From the IMG/VR virus record IMGVR_UViG_3300042455_001689, positions 1 through 41,328 of that record: 41,328 bases of DNA; one strand, 5' to 3'. Origin of the DNA: a virus. The notes beneath the pieces were generated by a model that saw nothing but the letters and a program-made list of their open reading frames with translations, had not been told where the DNA came from and searched no databases. The position numbers and the translations under genes are program-made. Within the stretch, counting starts at the first letter, position 1. Each line of letters starts with the position of its first letter. Positions 28,298 to 36,885 of the stretch are shown here, one piece after another.

Positions 28298-30019
28298 CTA
28301 AGTGACGTAGAGACTACCAGACGAACGCTCAGGCTGTAGGCTTGCAATCCTATAGGCCATTACCGCCGCAACGATTGGGTCGATCTTGTCTTTGCTTTTC
28401 GCTTTATCGAACATCCATCTATCTTGGCGATCCTTGCAGATTATAGCATTGTTGGCACACCAACGCAGTAGCTTTGAATCGGCAAATACTAGCCGCCCGT
28501 CCTGCATTAACTTGATAAAGTCCCGAATTGCTTCGTTGAAGTTGGCTTGGTTCTGTGCCATCCTGGCCGCTGTTACGCCTGCCTTGGTAAGTTTCTCTCC
28601 GAGTTGCTGTCCGTTGTACGGATCGTATGCCGCTGTTCCGATGTCGTTAGCCTCAAGGTCGGCCAAGAGCGATTCGGTTAAGTCCTCGATGGGGTAATCG
28701 GCCTTGATGATCTCCTCATCGAAAATGAATTGGCTGAAAGGCATCGCCGTAAGGTCTCGGTTGCTGTTCGATGCGATGTAAGCCTTGGTTCGGATCTCGT
28801 ACCGGTACACCGTCTTGCCCTTGTCGTCAATGTCGACCGGGAACCGGGCGCAAGTAGCGTAAGCCGCCAAGTCGTCGCGTGCTCCAAGGTCAATGCCAGC
28901 CCCGTAGCCGTCAGCCTGTGACCAATCCGAGTAAGGTTTAACGCACTTCTCGAAGTCCTCAAGGTTGAATGCTTTTTCAATCGACGAAACAATCCGGTTG
29001 CCGTGGAACCTGTCGAGTAGGTTTCGCCCGATTGCGGTATGACGAAATTTATTGACCTGTTCGCGAAGGTATTCAGCCTTGACCGATACGCCTAGATTCG
29101 GATTGGACTTCAACCAGGTCGATTCATCTTCGAAGTCGTCGTTCTTGTCTAGTTCGTAGATCAAAGCGAATAGCGTTTCATCCTTGTGAATACCTGAGAC
29201 GACATTTACCGCGTAATCGTATTCCTCAAGCCACAACTGTGACTTATCATCGCCCGCGGTCGTGATAATGATGTGGAGCGGTTGGGACCGTGAGCCGCTG
29301 CCCGTCACCATCGTATCGTAAAACTTCCGATGGTGCTGGCCCCATGCGTGAACCTCATCCATAACGACGCAATGCGGATTCAATCCGTCGAAAGGTTTAT
29401 CCGAAGACACCTTGCGAATATAGCTGCCGTTGTGAGTGTAGGTTATCGTCTCGTTACGAACGTCGGTACGCTTTTGCATCGTCTTGGATTGATCAATCAT
29501 CCGCTCGCATTCGCCGTAGGCCATATTGGCTTGCTCTTTTTTCGTCGCCGTCAATAGGATCTGCCCTACCGCCTCAGGCTTGCCCGTTCGAGGGTCGATG
29601 TCGGCCATTGCTAGGTAGTGGCAAAGGCCTGCAACGAATGTAGTCTTGCCGTTCTTCCGTGCCATCGACCAATAGACTTTGCGGAATCGTCGAGTGCGAT
29701 CCTCATCGCGCCGCCATCCAAAGATGTTCCACAGCCCGAATAGCTGCCAGTCCTCAAGCGTTAAAGGTTTGCCCGCATATTCGCCGATGGAATGCCGAAG
29801 GATGAGCGGGAAGAACTCGCAAACCGAAGCAGCCTTAACCGCGTCGAAGTAGTACGGGAAATCTTGCGTCGATTGCCGCTGCATATCCAGCCGAAATCGC
29901 AATACGGCATCTTTGACGCGATCGCAGGCAACGATAGAACCGTCTTCGACAGCCTGGCAATAGTCCTCGACTCGCAAAGGGATGCCCGATGCAATCAACT
30001 TGTCGACCTCGCTAGCCAC
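28298..30019 (-). CDS. Terminase large subunit
   Basis: 573 aa. The start is given as GTG 30019 inside the small-subunit gene; a TTG a few codons later (after GCGAGG) is possible. Walker A is ARKNGKTT (120-127) and Walker B VVMDEVHAWG (218-227), followed by the motor coupling region. The C-terminal nuclease domain has DLGARDDLAAYATCARFP with the first metal Asp, and VAAVMAYRIASL near the end. It is the ATP-driven packaging motor and DNA-cutting enzyme, HK97-like family. Confidence 0.92.
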   Translation of the reverse strand: MASEVDKLIASGIPLRVEDYCQAVEDGSIVACDRVKDAVLRFRLDMQRQSTQDFPYYFDAVKAASVCEFFPLILRHSIGEYAGKPLTLEDWQLFGLWNIFGWRRDEDRTRRFRKVYWSMARKNGKTTFVAGLCHYLAMADIDPRTGKPEAVGQILLTATKKEQANMAYGECERMIDQSKTMQKRTDVRNETITYTHNGSYIRKVSSDKPFDGLNPHCVVMDEVHAWGQHHRKFYDTMVTGSGSRSQPLHIIITTAGDDKSQLWLEEYDYAVNVVSGIHKDETLFALIYELDKNDDFEDESTWLKSNPNLGVSVKAEYLREQVNKFRHTAIGRNLLDRFHGNRIVSSIEKAFNLEDFEKCVKPYSDWSQADGYGAGIDLGARDDLAAYATCARFPVDIDDKGKTVYRYEIRTKAYIASNSNRDLTAMPFSQFIFDEEIIKADYPIEDLTESLLADLEANDIGTAAYDPYNGQQLGEKLTKAGVTAARMAQNQANFNEAIRDFIKLMQDGRLVFADSKLLRWCANNAIICKDRQDRWMFDKAKSKDKIDPIVAAVMAYRIASLQPERSSGSLYVT

Positions 30020-30474
30020 TGGGCAAATTCGTCCTCTTCTTCCGACTGTGGGGCCTTGAGTCTCGAACGGCTTGATGGGGTCAACCCTAACTCCGCTTCA
30101 CGTTTTAGGATTCGATCGGAATAGGTATGGAACTGATTGGCCTCGGGCTTGAGTTTCGTTCGCCCCTTTTCGTCCATGTCGGAGACTTGTCCGCCCTTAA
30201 TGACTTCCCAAAGGGCCAGCATCATCGAGTAATCGAGGCAATAGCCCGCAATCAGCCCTTGGTCGGTCACGGCTAGCAAGTTCATCGATTCAAGTTGATC
30301 GCAAACCCAATGCCAACGAGACTTGGCAACGGGGTCATCTTCGACGGCATCGGGGATCCTTGGCCTGCCTAGCTTCGGTTTTGGCTCATCTGCGTTGCGT
30401 CGCTCAGGGTGCTTACCGAAAGCACCAGAGGCCTCTTTGACGGCGTTAGCGAGCGGTTTTCGGCCCTTTACCAT
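29995..30474 (-). CDS. Terminase small subunit, P27 family
   Basis: 159 aa from ATG 30474 (MVKGRKPLANAVKEASGAFGKHPERRN), with GGGGG upstream. RKP(L)-x-GAF-x-KHPERRNADEP, then DPVAKSRWHWVCDQLESMNLLAVTDQGLIAGYCLDYSMML, is the P27-type pattern. It binds the packaging site and starts DNA cutting with the large subunit, whose gene overlaps it. An HNH gene precedes it, as in many phages that package from cos sites. Confidence 0.88.
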   Translation of the reverse strand: MVKGRKPLANAVKEASGAFGKHPERRNADEPKPKLGRPRIPDAVEDDPVAKSRWHWVCDQLESMNLLAVTDQGLIAGYCLDYSMMLALWEVIKGGQVSDMDEKGRTKLKPEANQFHTYSDRILKREAELGLTPSSRSRLKAPQSEEEDEFAQWLARSTS

Positions 30475-30944
30475 GATGCAACCCCCAATTTTGGAGAGCC
30501 ACACGGAAGCGATTGCGACAGATCGGCCAGGGGGTAATTGGACTTTTCGAGTACCCCCGGCTTTGACCCGCTGGACCCCTCTAGCGTCGCGTTATACGCA
30601 TCGCGACTCCAAGCCTTGATCCTTTGACCCTCGATCGGCAGGCCCTCTACAGCCTCATGGCAGGGGCCACAAACAGCAAGCCAATTAGATTCCTGCATCC
30701 GTAGTTGCGGTGCTGATTGGATCGAATGAATGTGGTGCATATCCCTCGATGGCTTGGCATCCATCGCACCCCACAACATGACACACCGCTCGCATAGCGG
30801 ATGGTTGGCCCTGTATCGCTCCGACGCCTTGCGATGATCCGTGCCGTGCCCCTCTCCGGTTGTGTCCCTGCGTTGCGTGCTCGCCCCACCTTGGCATTCG
30901 CATCGATCGGCAACTATCTTTCCGCACCTGCAAAGTCTAGGCAC
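30468..30944 (-). CDS. HNH endonuclease next to the terminase
   Basis: 158 aa from GTG 30944, whose start overlaps the previous stop (TAGTG). CxRC (4-7 and 51-54) zinc pairs surround a DMHHIHSIQ (68-76) and N-LAVCGPCH (87-96) core, the ββα-metal HNH. In HK97-like phages an HNH protein beside the terminase takes part in cutting at the packaging site. Here it directly precedes the P27 gene. An extra CRC-CEC pair at the N-terminus may bind a second zinc. Confidence 0.87.
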   Translation of the reverse strand: MPRLCRCGKIVADRCECQGGASTQRRDTTGEGHGTDHRKASERYRANHPLCERCVMLWGAMDAKPSRDMHHIHSIQSAPQLRMQESNWLAVCGPCHEAVEGLPIEGQRIKAWSRDAYNATLEGSSGSKPGVLEKSNYPLADLSQSLPCGSPKLGVASW

Positions 30945-32674
30945 TAGCCCGCCTCCTGCACCGTTAGGACGCCTCTAGCAATGACACTGTTGGTACCGCC
31001 TGTAATGTCGCGAAGAGACCATCTGTAGTTGCTGACTGTCGCGGTTACGGCCGTACCTATCGACACCGTAAAAGTCTTGTCTGATCGACTGATCGACGAG
31101 TTAGGAATCGAAAGCAAGTCAGTGCCTTCAGCGTCCTCGATCACAAACACTAGCGTTAGGCTCGTCAGTGCGAAGCCAGTTACCACCGATACTGTTCTGA
31201 TTTCGTTTCGGTAGTAAGTTATCGTCGTCCCTGCTACACGCTCTGGGGTCGATGCCGAAACGGGGTAGACGTTGATCGTGCTGGATCCGCCAATGCTATC
31301 TCGAATGGTGTCGAGAATCCCCGTAGTCGGATCGGTCGGCGTAGTCCCGCTGGTAGGAACGCCAAGGATAGCCCTGATCGCTGTCCGCTCATTGGCTGTC
31401 CAATCTGTTCCGCCGCCACCGCCGCCGGCAGGGGCTTGGTCGAGCGCGTCAGCCGTGTACTGCCAACCGCCAGCCCCGTCGCTTTCGATCATGCCGAACA
31501 ATTGCCGAAGAACATAACCAACATCGCCCGCATCGTACGCAGAGGTCGACGTAGCCTGACCTAGCACCGCTGCCACGATTGCCGCGATTGAATGAACGTG
31601 ATTGGTTGGCACGATGATAAACTCATCGCCAACGGTCGGAGCGACGGTAAAAGCCTCCTCGACCGTGAACACCCCATTGGTATTGACATAGCCAAGAATT
31701 GGACTGTTCTGCTCATCGATTGCCGCCGAGTTTACGAATACCAAAACAGCGTGCTTGAAGGCCCCGGTTGGGTAGTTGACGTTACTCGAAAAGCTTGTTG
31801 CCGTTGGGGTGACTGCCGAGGTCACTGTACCCTCAACGACGGTATTAGCTTTCCGTAAAATGTCCATCAACTTACCGAAGCTGCCCGCTGTCGTGTGTTG
31901 ATTGTACGGAGCGTCCCAGACGGCTTCTGCTACCTCGTTTGACGCGCCGTTGGCCGAAAGTGCATTTTGGCCCAATTCAAGCACCGTGTTGACCGTAGCC
32001 ACCGATCCGTTTTGATCGCCAAGGCCAGTATTGGGCGTCAGATTGACATTAAAGCCGAATGCCGTCAGCGTCCTAGTTGCTGCGCTCCATACCGCCGTCG
32101 CAACGTCACTGACTAGCGTACCGAATCCAGTTAGCGTTCGAGTTCCTGCCGACCAAACCGATGTGGTGATGTCGCTAACAAGAGTTCCGTATGATGCCAC
32201 TGACCCAACTGCCCCAGTCACGCTGTCCACTGGTCCGCCTGCATAAGTGCTTCGAGATCCGATAGTCGCATCGATCCGCGACAACCCAAACGCTGCCGCA
32301 TCCTGATAGTCAACCGCGTCAAGCTCGATGACTGAGATTGTTGCGAGCATATTTGTCACGCCTCGAACCCGTAACTGCACCCATTCGACCCCAGCCGCAG
32401 ACGCAAAAGCCGCATCGGGAAAATCGACTTCATACGCGCCGTCCAGCCCAGTATCCGCAACGATACCGCCCGATAAGTAACTGCCGAGCGTTTTGCCTGA
32501 TTGCGGTGTAAAGTTTGTCCAGGTCGATTGGCCTTGCCTTCGGTATTCCATTACCAAACCGGGAGATGCCGACGTTACGCCGCTCAATCCGCCACCAGTC
32601 GCGCTCGATGTATCGACAAAGAAAAACGGGGTTGAAAACTGAGTCTTACCTCTCGTACGTTTGTTCAGACTCAA
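30944..32674 (-). CDS. Large adhesin-like tail fibre protein with tandem repeats
   Basis: 576 aa from TTG 32674, with GGAGG upstream; the stop of the preceding gene overlaps it (TTGA). It is Thr/Ser/Gly/Ala-rich and beta-type. Two tandem 22-residue repeats GTLVSD-T-(S/A)VWSA-TRTLT-FG occupy about residues 163-206. An AGGGGGGTDW linker precedes the last part and the C-terminus is beta-type (SWSLRDITGG type). Such proteins form side or tip fibres. The location before the terminase block is unusual for a tail fibre but does occur. No chaperone domain is recognised. Confidence 0.72.
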   Translation of the reverse strand: MSLNKRTRGKTQFSTPFFFVDTSSATGGGLSGVTSASPGLVMEYRRQGQSTWTNFTPQSGKTLGSYLSGGIVADTGLDGAYEVDFPDAAFASAAGVEWVQLRVRGVTNMLATISVIELDAVDYQDAAAFGLSRIDATIGSRSTYAGGPVDSVTGAVGSVASYGTLVSDITTSVWSAGTRTLTGFGTLVSDVATAVWSAATRTLTAFGFNVNLTPNTGLGDQNGSVATVNTVLELGQNALSANGASNEVAEAVWDAPYNQHTTAGSFGKLMDILRKANTVVEGTVTSAVTPTATSFSSNVNYPTGAFKHAVLVFVNSAAIDEQNSPILGYVNTNGVFTVEEAFTVAPTVGDEFIIVPTNHVHSIAAIVAAVLGQATSTSAYDAGDVGYVLRQLFGMIESDGAGGWQYTADALDQAPAGGGGGGTDWTANERTAIRAILGVPTSGTTPTDPTTGILDTIRDSIGGSSTINVYPVSASTPERVAGTTITYYRNEIRTVSVVTGFALTSLTLVFVIEDAEGTDLLSIPNSSISRSDKTFTVSIGTAVTATVSNYRWSLRDITGGTNSVIARGVLTVQEAG

Positions 32675-33339
32675 AGCAAGCCTCCATTCATCGCTCTAGA
32701 TAAGATCAATCCGCCACCGCCGCCAGTCGATAGGTGCGGTACTTCCTGGAGACCGAACAGACGAGTCTGCCACGCCGCCGAGTTAGCCACCGTTGCCGTA
32801 GTGCTGGCCCATGCCGTTGTTCGCGTTGCGTTGCTGTCGTTGCCAACGAATTGCCAGCTAGATCCGTCAGTTGAACTTGATACGTTTGTGAGGCCTGTCC
32901 AAGTCGCTGTGTTTAGCGAATTGTTTGAGTTCCGCTGGGCGATGAAAGCCAAAAGCCAAAGGTCGTCGCTGCCGTTTTCAAACGTGCCAACTACCTGACC
33001 CGCGATATTAACCGAGACGCTAGATGCACTGTTTCCGCTGTAGTATTTCGGTACGATAATTTTGCCGGTTGCGGGTCTGTAAACAATCGCATGTAGCGAA
33101 GTCGCGCTAGCCCATGTTCCGCTCGTCTCGCTGCCCGATGTTGCGATTTTATAGGCAACCGAAAACCCCGTCGAGTTTCCGCCGCCGGAGAAAAGTTGAT
33201 ACCAGCCAGTCGGTATAGTTGGTCCCGCGTTGTTGCCGTCACGATAACCGGCAATAATGATCGTGTCCCCAGCCGCATGCGTGCCGATGGAGACTGATGT
33301 AGTGTTGGCGGTTGCTGAACTGACTCTGCTAATTGCCAT
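32671..33339 (-). CDS. Virion adhesin-like protein
   Basis: 222 aa from ATG 33339. It is beta-type and Ser/Thr/Asn-rich (GWYQLFSGGGNSTGFSVAYKIATSGSETSGTWASATSLHAIVYR), resembling small phage proteins found with tail fibres. The C-terminus has GGGGG then SRAMNGGLL. It overlaps the fibre gene by 4 nt. Function as a cap, chaperone or fibre part cannot be told. Confidence 0.65.
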   Translation of the reverse strand: MAISRVSSATANTTSVSIGTHAAGDTIIIAGYRDGNNAGPTIPTGWYQLFSGGGNSTGFSVAYKIATSGSETSGTWASATSLHAIVYRPATGKIIVPKYYSGNSASSVSVNIAGQVVGTFENGSDDLWLLAFIAQRNSNNSLNTATWTGLTNVSSSTDGSSWQFVGNDSNATRTTAWASTTATVANSAAWQTRLFGLQEVPHLSTGGGGGLILSRAMNGGLL

Positions 33340-33884
33340 TATAAATTGGGGTCCGGGTCGCCGACTTTAAGATTGTCAACCGCCGATGCAAACGCATTCC
33401 ATCGAGTCGAGCCCGATGCAAGCAGCCCTTGCCTCCTAGCCGTCAATCCGCTTAGCTCATCCCGAGCGACTCGGACCGAATCGGCGGACTGATTGCCGTG
33501 CCCGTAATGGTCGACCCATCGCACGGCTTGGTCGGCTAGGGCCATCATTTCGCCGACATTGGCCTCAGTAGCAAAGCCGCAAGAAACCATAGCCCCGAAC
33601 ATCGCTTGGGTCTCGGCTAGGTCAACGTCTAGCTTCTCGGTCCTGGGCGATGTGATGTAAGCCAAAATATCGATCGCGATTCCCTGGCAAGGGTGCTGTG
33701 CATTTCCTTCGGCTCGCTTAAGCAATTGGCGGATTCCATTCCGCCTTGCGTATTCTTCGATCTGCCAAAGGTCCACCAAGACGCGTACCGCTACCGTCTT
33801 TGCGTTGATCGCATCGGCTGCCGCTTGGTCGCTAAGGCTTGCGTATTCTGGTTTCCGTAGTTCGTCGAGAAGTGCATTACTCAT
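33339..33884 (-). CDS. Conserved phage protein of unknown function
   Basis: 181 aa from ATG 33884. It is helical throughout (MSNALLDELRKPEYASLSDQAAADAINAKT...). LSDQAAADAIN near the start recurs in many phage proteins. It contains one conserved-type HPCQGIAIDILAYI segment and ends GDPDPNL. It overlaps the adhesin gene by one base. It may be a structural or assembly factor, but I do not recognise the family's role. Confidence 0.65.
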   Translation of the reverse strand: MSNALLDELRKPEYASLSDQAAADAINAKTVAVRVLVDLWQIEEYARRNGIRQLLKRAEGNAQHPCQGIAIDILAYITSPRTEKLDVDLAETQAMFGAMVSCGFATEANVGEMMALADQAVRWVDHYGHGNQSADSVRVARDELSGLTARRQGLLASGSTRWNAFASAVDNLKVGDPDPNL

Positions 33885-34122
33885 GCCGTTTTCCCTCCAG
33901 TAGCGAAGCCACCTTTGTGTTTAATATGCCAACTTGATCCCAAAGAGCTTTTCGGTCTTCTTTGCACGCCTCGTAGTTTTTGTCAGCCTTCTCGGAGTAG
34001 TTCGCCTGAGCCTTCATCAACCACAAAAACAGCGTAGCAATTACGCCGCCCATTGTAGTGATCGCCGCTGTCGTGACGCCTAGTTGAGCCTCTTGAGATA
34101 GTTGAGCCAAAATCAAGTTCAC
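33877..34122 (-). CDS. Membrane-anchored coiled-coil protein (lysis candidate)
   Basis: 81 aa from GTG 34122, in the frame after GAGGTG, overlapping the thioredoxin-like gene. One hydrophobic span (residues about 15-35, VTTAAITTMGGVIATLFLWLM) is followed by a charged coiled coil (NYSEKADKNYEACKEDRKALWDQVGILNTKVASLL). That plan fits spanin- or holin-associated proteins, but none is proven. The long upstream frame to 34248 was rejected. Confidence 0.6.
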   Translation of the reverse strand: MNLILAQLSQEAQLGVTTAAITTMGGVIATLFLWLMKAQANYSEKADKNYEACKEDRKALWDQVGILNTKVASLLEGKRHE

Positions 34123-34598
34123 CGCGTCACCTCGTCGATCTTGCCAAATGAAAGGTAGCCTTTGTAGTCGTACTGCTTGCCGTTTTTCTCGATTGAAAAG
34201 TGCGGAGTGAGCCCGAAGTCGTGTTGATCGCAATAGGCAACTGCCCATCCGTCAGCCTCGAATCGAGGTTGTTCGCATCGCTTCCATTGATCGCATGGGG
34301 GGCAGTTTGGCCGCGTAAAGATTATGATTTCCCGCTTTGCCTTTTCGTGCTTGTCACTGGGCGAACTATCCGGTATTTCCGGATAGTTGACCTTTTTGTT
34401 GGCGTCGGCAATATGGTCGATGATCGCGAAATCTGTTTCGTGATCATGCTGGATTTCCATCGTTTCGCTTGCTCGCTGCATAACCTCGATGAGCCCATCG
34501 ACCGGTATAGGCTCGACCTTTGCGGGGTTTTCTGAGAATAGCCAAAGCAGCGTAAACAATCCTAGCACCATAATTACCGGCCCTCCTGATTCTTTCAT
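34119..34598 (-). CDS. Membrane-anchored thioredoxin-like protein
   Basis: 159 aa from ATG 34598. An N-terminal hydrophobic span (residues about 7-21, PVIMVLGLFTLLWLF) is followed by a polar linker and a thioredoxin/glutaredoxin-type core with EIIIFTRPNCPPC (90-102); a third Cys is at 108. The CPPC pair is a redox motif of the fold. Orientation would put the domain outside the cytoplasm. It may reduce or oxidise disulfides there, perhaps together with the cysteine-rich virion protein. No known family member is named. Confidence 0.72.
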   Translation of the reverse strand: MKESGGPVIMVLGLFTLLWLFSENPAKVEPIPVDGLIEVMQRASETMEIQHDHETDFAIIDHIADANKKVNYPEIPDSSPSDKHEKAKREIIIFTRPNCPPCDQWKRCEQPRFEADGWAVAYCDQHDFGLTPHFSIEKNGKQYDYKGYLSFGKIDEVTR

Positions 34599-35413
34599 CC
34601 TAATGGCCTATCCTTTAACCATTTAACTTCCCGGGGCCCTGGCGTCGATAGGTCCGAGACGCCAACGATTGATGTGTATTCGTGACGACAAAGAGCGTCG
34701 ATAACCGATGGGGCAATTTCCGTCCATGAGTCTTCGTGACTGTTCAATCGCCAAATGTAGTTACGGCCCTTGGAGTCTTTCCGCTTTGAGTACCCAAGCC
34801 ATGCCGTAGCGTGTCCGCCGCCGCCGCGAAGATTGACCGACTCAAGCACGCCGTTTTGGCTGTAGAACGAATCGTTCCAAAGCGTACCGGTATGCACGGC
34901 GCCGACGCCTGAGGCTAGGTACTGAAAGATCTGATCGTATGATTCCAACCAAGTGTGAGACCGAATCTTATAGGGGCTAGCCTTGGCCCGCATGGCATCG
35001 GTTACAATCGTTCGAGCGTTGTTCGGATACGGGGTCCGATAGGGCAATTCCGCCTCAGGTAACATGCCGATCGTAGTAGCCACTTTGAGACCGCTGTTGA
35101 TCGTCGATCCTTTATCGACCCCGAATAGCCTACCGCCATCGAGTCGCTGCGATTCAAGGTAGGCGAATAGGCTTGATAGTTGATTTTCAGGCTTGAACCC
35201 CTGCGATAACGCCCAAACGCCTTCGCAAGCATTCGCTAGGCTGAACCCCTGGCACGAACTCATATTTAGCTGCTTGTCATGTCGCATAAACGGCCGAGGG
35301 TCGACCTCTTCGGGCGCGTTGTAATCGCCGTAAGCAAACCCCATCGAAACCGATGTTGATCTGATCTCATCGCGATTTTCTAGCTGTGGATCGTAGCCGG
35401 TAAATTCACTCAT
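34595..35413 (-). CDS. Papain-like (C1) cysteine protease
   Basis: 272 aa from ATG 35413. The catalytic triad is visible: Cys54 in NMSSCQGFSLANACEG, His201 in GGGGHATAWLGY and Asn224 in WRLNSHEDSW. This is the short phage form of the C1A fold, without prodomain or signal peptide. Phage C1 proteases may act on host or virion proteins; which is unknown. It overlaps the thioredoxin-like gene by 4 nt. Confidence 0.82.
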   Translation of the reverse strand: MSEFTGYDPQLENRDEIRSTSVSMGFAYGDYNAPEEVDPRPFMRHDKQLNMSSCQGFSLANACEGVWALSQGFKPENQLSSLFAYLESQRLDGGRLFGVDKGSTINSGLKVATTIGMLPEAELPYRTPYPNNARTIVTDAMRAKASPYKIRSHTWLESYDQIFQYLASGVGAVHTGTLWNDSFYSQNGVLESVNLRGGGGHATAWLGYSKRKDSKGRNYIWRLNSHEDSWTEIAPSVIDALCRHEYTSIVGVSDLSTPGPREVKWLKDRPLG

Positions 35414-35561
35414 CGATGATTACCTCCAGGCTGTCGAGAAGCGGGCAAGCGAGCGAATCGAAAAGCCAATTGACTGCTACGCGAATCAAGGCAAACGGGT
35501 AGGCCGCGATGAACACCGCAAGCAGAATCGAGCACGCTAAGCACCGCCTCGCTGTCTTCAC
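35406..35561 (-). CDS. Small single-span membrane protein
   Basis: 51 aa from GTG 35561, with GGAGGGG upstream. It begins MKTARRCLACSILLAVFIAAYPFALI (basic N-terminus, then hydrophobic span), then a second amphipathic part (RVAVNWLFDSLACPLL). It overlaps the protease gene by 8 nt. No family is recognised. It could be a membrane anchor, regulator or holin part. Confidence 0.65.
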   Translation of the reverse strand: MKTARRCLACSILLAVFIAAYPFALIRVAVNWLFDSLACPLLDSLEVIIDE

Positions 35562-35803
35562 TCTGGCCCCTCCAAGTTGCGATTATCCCCAGGGCCTAAG
35601 CTCCCGTCGGGCTGGATATCGTATTTGATGTGGTCGAGTTTCGCATGGCCCATTGGTCGCTCTTTGCGTCTCAAGCCGCCGACGACATAGCCCGCATAGA
35701 ACACTAGCCCCGCGAGGGCTAAGAGCATTGCGACGAATCCGACGCCGCCCATGAGGAAAAGCAACTTCACAACGAACCAAGCCAAAACGTCGATTCCTTC
35801 CAT
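35558..35803 (-). CDS. Small membrane protein
   Basis: 81 aa from ATG 35803, overlapping the previous stop (TAATG), with GGAGGGG upstream; the long frame from 35959 was rejected. Two hydrophobic stretches occur (WFVVKLLFLMGG, then VAMLLALAGLVFYAGYVVGG), then a basic-polar tail ending DNRNLEGPE. The topology fits a hairpin membrane protein such as a holin, but this is only a possibility. Confidence 0.65.
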   Translation of the reverse strand: MEGIDVLAWFVVKLLFLMGGVGFVAMLLALAGLVFYAGYVVGGLRRKERPMGHAKLDHIKYDIQPDGSLGPGDNRNLEGPE

Positions 35804-36186
35804 TACCACGCCCCTCCAATCCTTCTGTTCAATTCTGCAATCTCTTTTTCCTTGCCGGCAAACGATACCGGGAGCTTTAGTTCGTCGATGGCCGCGTAAA
35901 CCGCGTTCATAGCTTCTTTTTGCTTCGCTCCCGCGTTTTCCTTGACGAATGCAGTCCAAGCCTCTTGGTCTTTGATATCCCCGGATTCGATGAGCTTAGC
36001 CGCCTCCATGAAGGTATCGCGATAGGCTTGGCGGATATTGGGGATCGTCTGCCTAACCACGCTTTCGACCCCCGCCGGCCTAGATGGATCACCCCCTTCA
36101 CTTGGTTGGCGTAGGGCAAAAAACAACACCGCCCCGATCAAAATCAAGGGGAGGTAGTTTGTCTCTGCTGGTTTCGGATCTGCCAT
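35803..36186 (-). CDS. N-terminally anchored membrane protein
   Basis: 127 aa from ATG 36186, with GGAG upstream. After a short start comes one span (residues about 11-26, LPLILIGAVLFFALRQ) and then an extracytoplasmic helical domain (SVVRQTIPNIRQAYRDTFMEAAKLIESGDIKDQEAW...AELNRRIGG). It has an elongated coiled-coil character. Its leader (36187-36263) carries a pseudoknot candidate. No family is recognised. Confidence 0.65.
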   Translation of the reverse strand: MADPKPAETNYLPLILIGAVLFFALRQPSEGGDPSRPAGVESVVRQTIPNIRQAYRDTFMEAAKLIESGDIKDQEAWTAFVKENAGAKQKEAMNAVYAAIDELKLPVSFAGKEKEIAELNRRIGGAW

Positions 36187-36208
36187 CGTTCACTCCATTT
36201 TAGCCCCG

Positions 36209-36262
36209 AGCCAACTCACCGAGCCCCTAATAAATCGCGGTAAAGTTCGGGTTGGCTAGGGG
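36209..36262 (-). promoter_or_regulatory. Interleaved inverted repeats (pseudoknot candidate) in the 36186 leader
   Basis: AGCCAAC (36209-36215) pairs with GTTGGCT (36251-36257), and CCCCTA (36224-36229) with TAGGGG (36257-36262). The pairs interleave and share one base. On the RNA the middle loop is 21 nt and the last 8 nt. Weaker geometry than the capsid-leader case, because no free base remains between the first two strands. Confidence 0.4.
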
Positions 36263-36263
36263 T

Positions 36264-36644
36264 CTATTCGTCGTCTTTGCCAATCGCATCGTCCAGCATG
36301 TCGTTGAGCATTGCCGGGACTGCCATCGTTTCGGGGTACTCGCCTGCGTTATAGGCTCGCAGTAGCATGGCCTGCATCGGGGCTTCCTGGTAAAGGTAGG
36401 AAGCAAGATAGCCGTTGTCCTTGGCCCACTTCCAAACCTCGATCGCCAATTTAATCAGAGCGAAAATCATAGCGATCGTCGCCGGATCTAGTGCGTAGCT
36501 GCCTTCGCTTCGGAACGCTGCGAAAAGCCGCTTGCCTAATTTGAGCCTAGCCCTAAGTGGCCGCCCGCCTGCCTCGGCGTAGCATTCGGCGAAAAGTGGC
36601 TCGTGGGTCTTGGCCGCTGCCTGAAGTCGTTCGAGGAATGTCAC
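36264..36644 (-). CDS. Hypothetical protein
   Basis: 126 aa from GTG 36644, with GAGGTGG upstream, overlapping the stop of the gene before it. It is helical (MTFLERLQAAAKTHEPLFAECYAEAGGRPLRARLKLGKRLFAAFRSE) with a moderately hydrophobic middle (PATIAMIFALIKLAIEVWKWAKDNG) and ends DAIGKDDE. The middle could be a membrane helix. No family is recognised. Confidence 0.6.
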   Translation of the reverse strand: MTFLERLQAAAKTHEPLFAECYAEAGGRPLRARLKLGKRLFAAFRSEGSYALDPATIAMIFALIKLAIEVWKWAKDNGYLASYLYQEAPMQAMLLRAYNAGEYPETMAVPAMLNDMLDDAIGKDDE

Positions 36645-36832
36645 TTTGCCACCTCATCGGGCTTGGGTGCAACTGGCCGGAGAGAATCCCCCACCACAAG
36701 AGCAGAGACAAGAGCGACGATTTCGAGGATCTGTTGCTCGGAAAGGCTAGTCCGATCCTTGAGGACCACCACCGCGATCGTGCCAATAACGGCCCAAACT
36801 CGCTTGGATTTCAGAATGTCGTTAAAACGCAT
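36641..36832 (-). CDS. Small membrane protein
   Basis: 63 aa from ATG 36832 (MRFNDILKSKRVWAVIGTIAVVVLK), with AGGGG upstream; the frame from 37000 was rejected. It has two hydrophobic segments (about 13-24 and 36-50, ILEIVALVSALVVG) around a charged turn. That resembles small phage holins or host-membrane factors. Confident only that it is a membrane protein. Confidence 0.65.
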   Translation of the reverse strand: MRFNDILKSKRVWAVIGTIAVVVLKDRTSLSEQQILEIVALVSALVVGDSLRPVAPKPDEVAK

Positions 36833-36885
36833 GGAGCACCCCTGTAAAAATGGATGCCCAATTAACGCACAAAATCCGGCCGGAG

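Noticed and set aside
34595-35413. Papain-like protease as the endolysin
   Set aside because: The triad is that of a protein protease, and no wall-binding or NlpC/CHAP features are visible.
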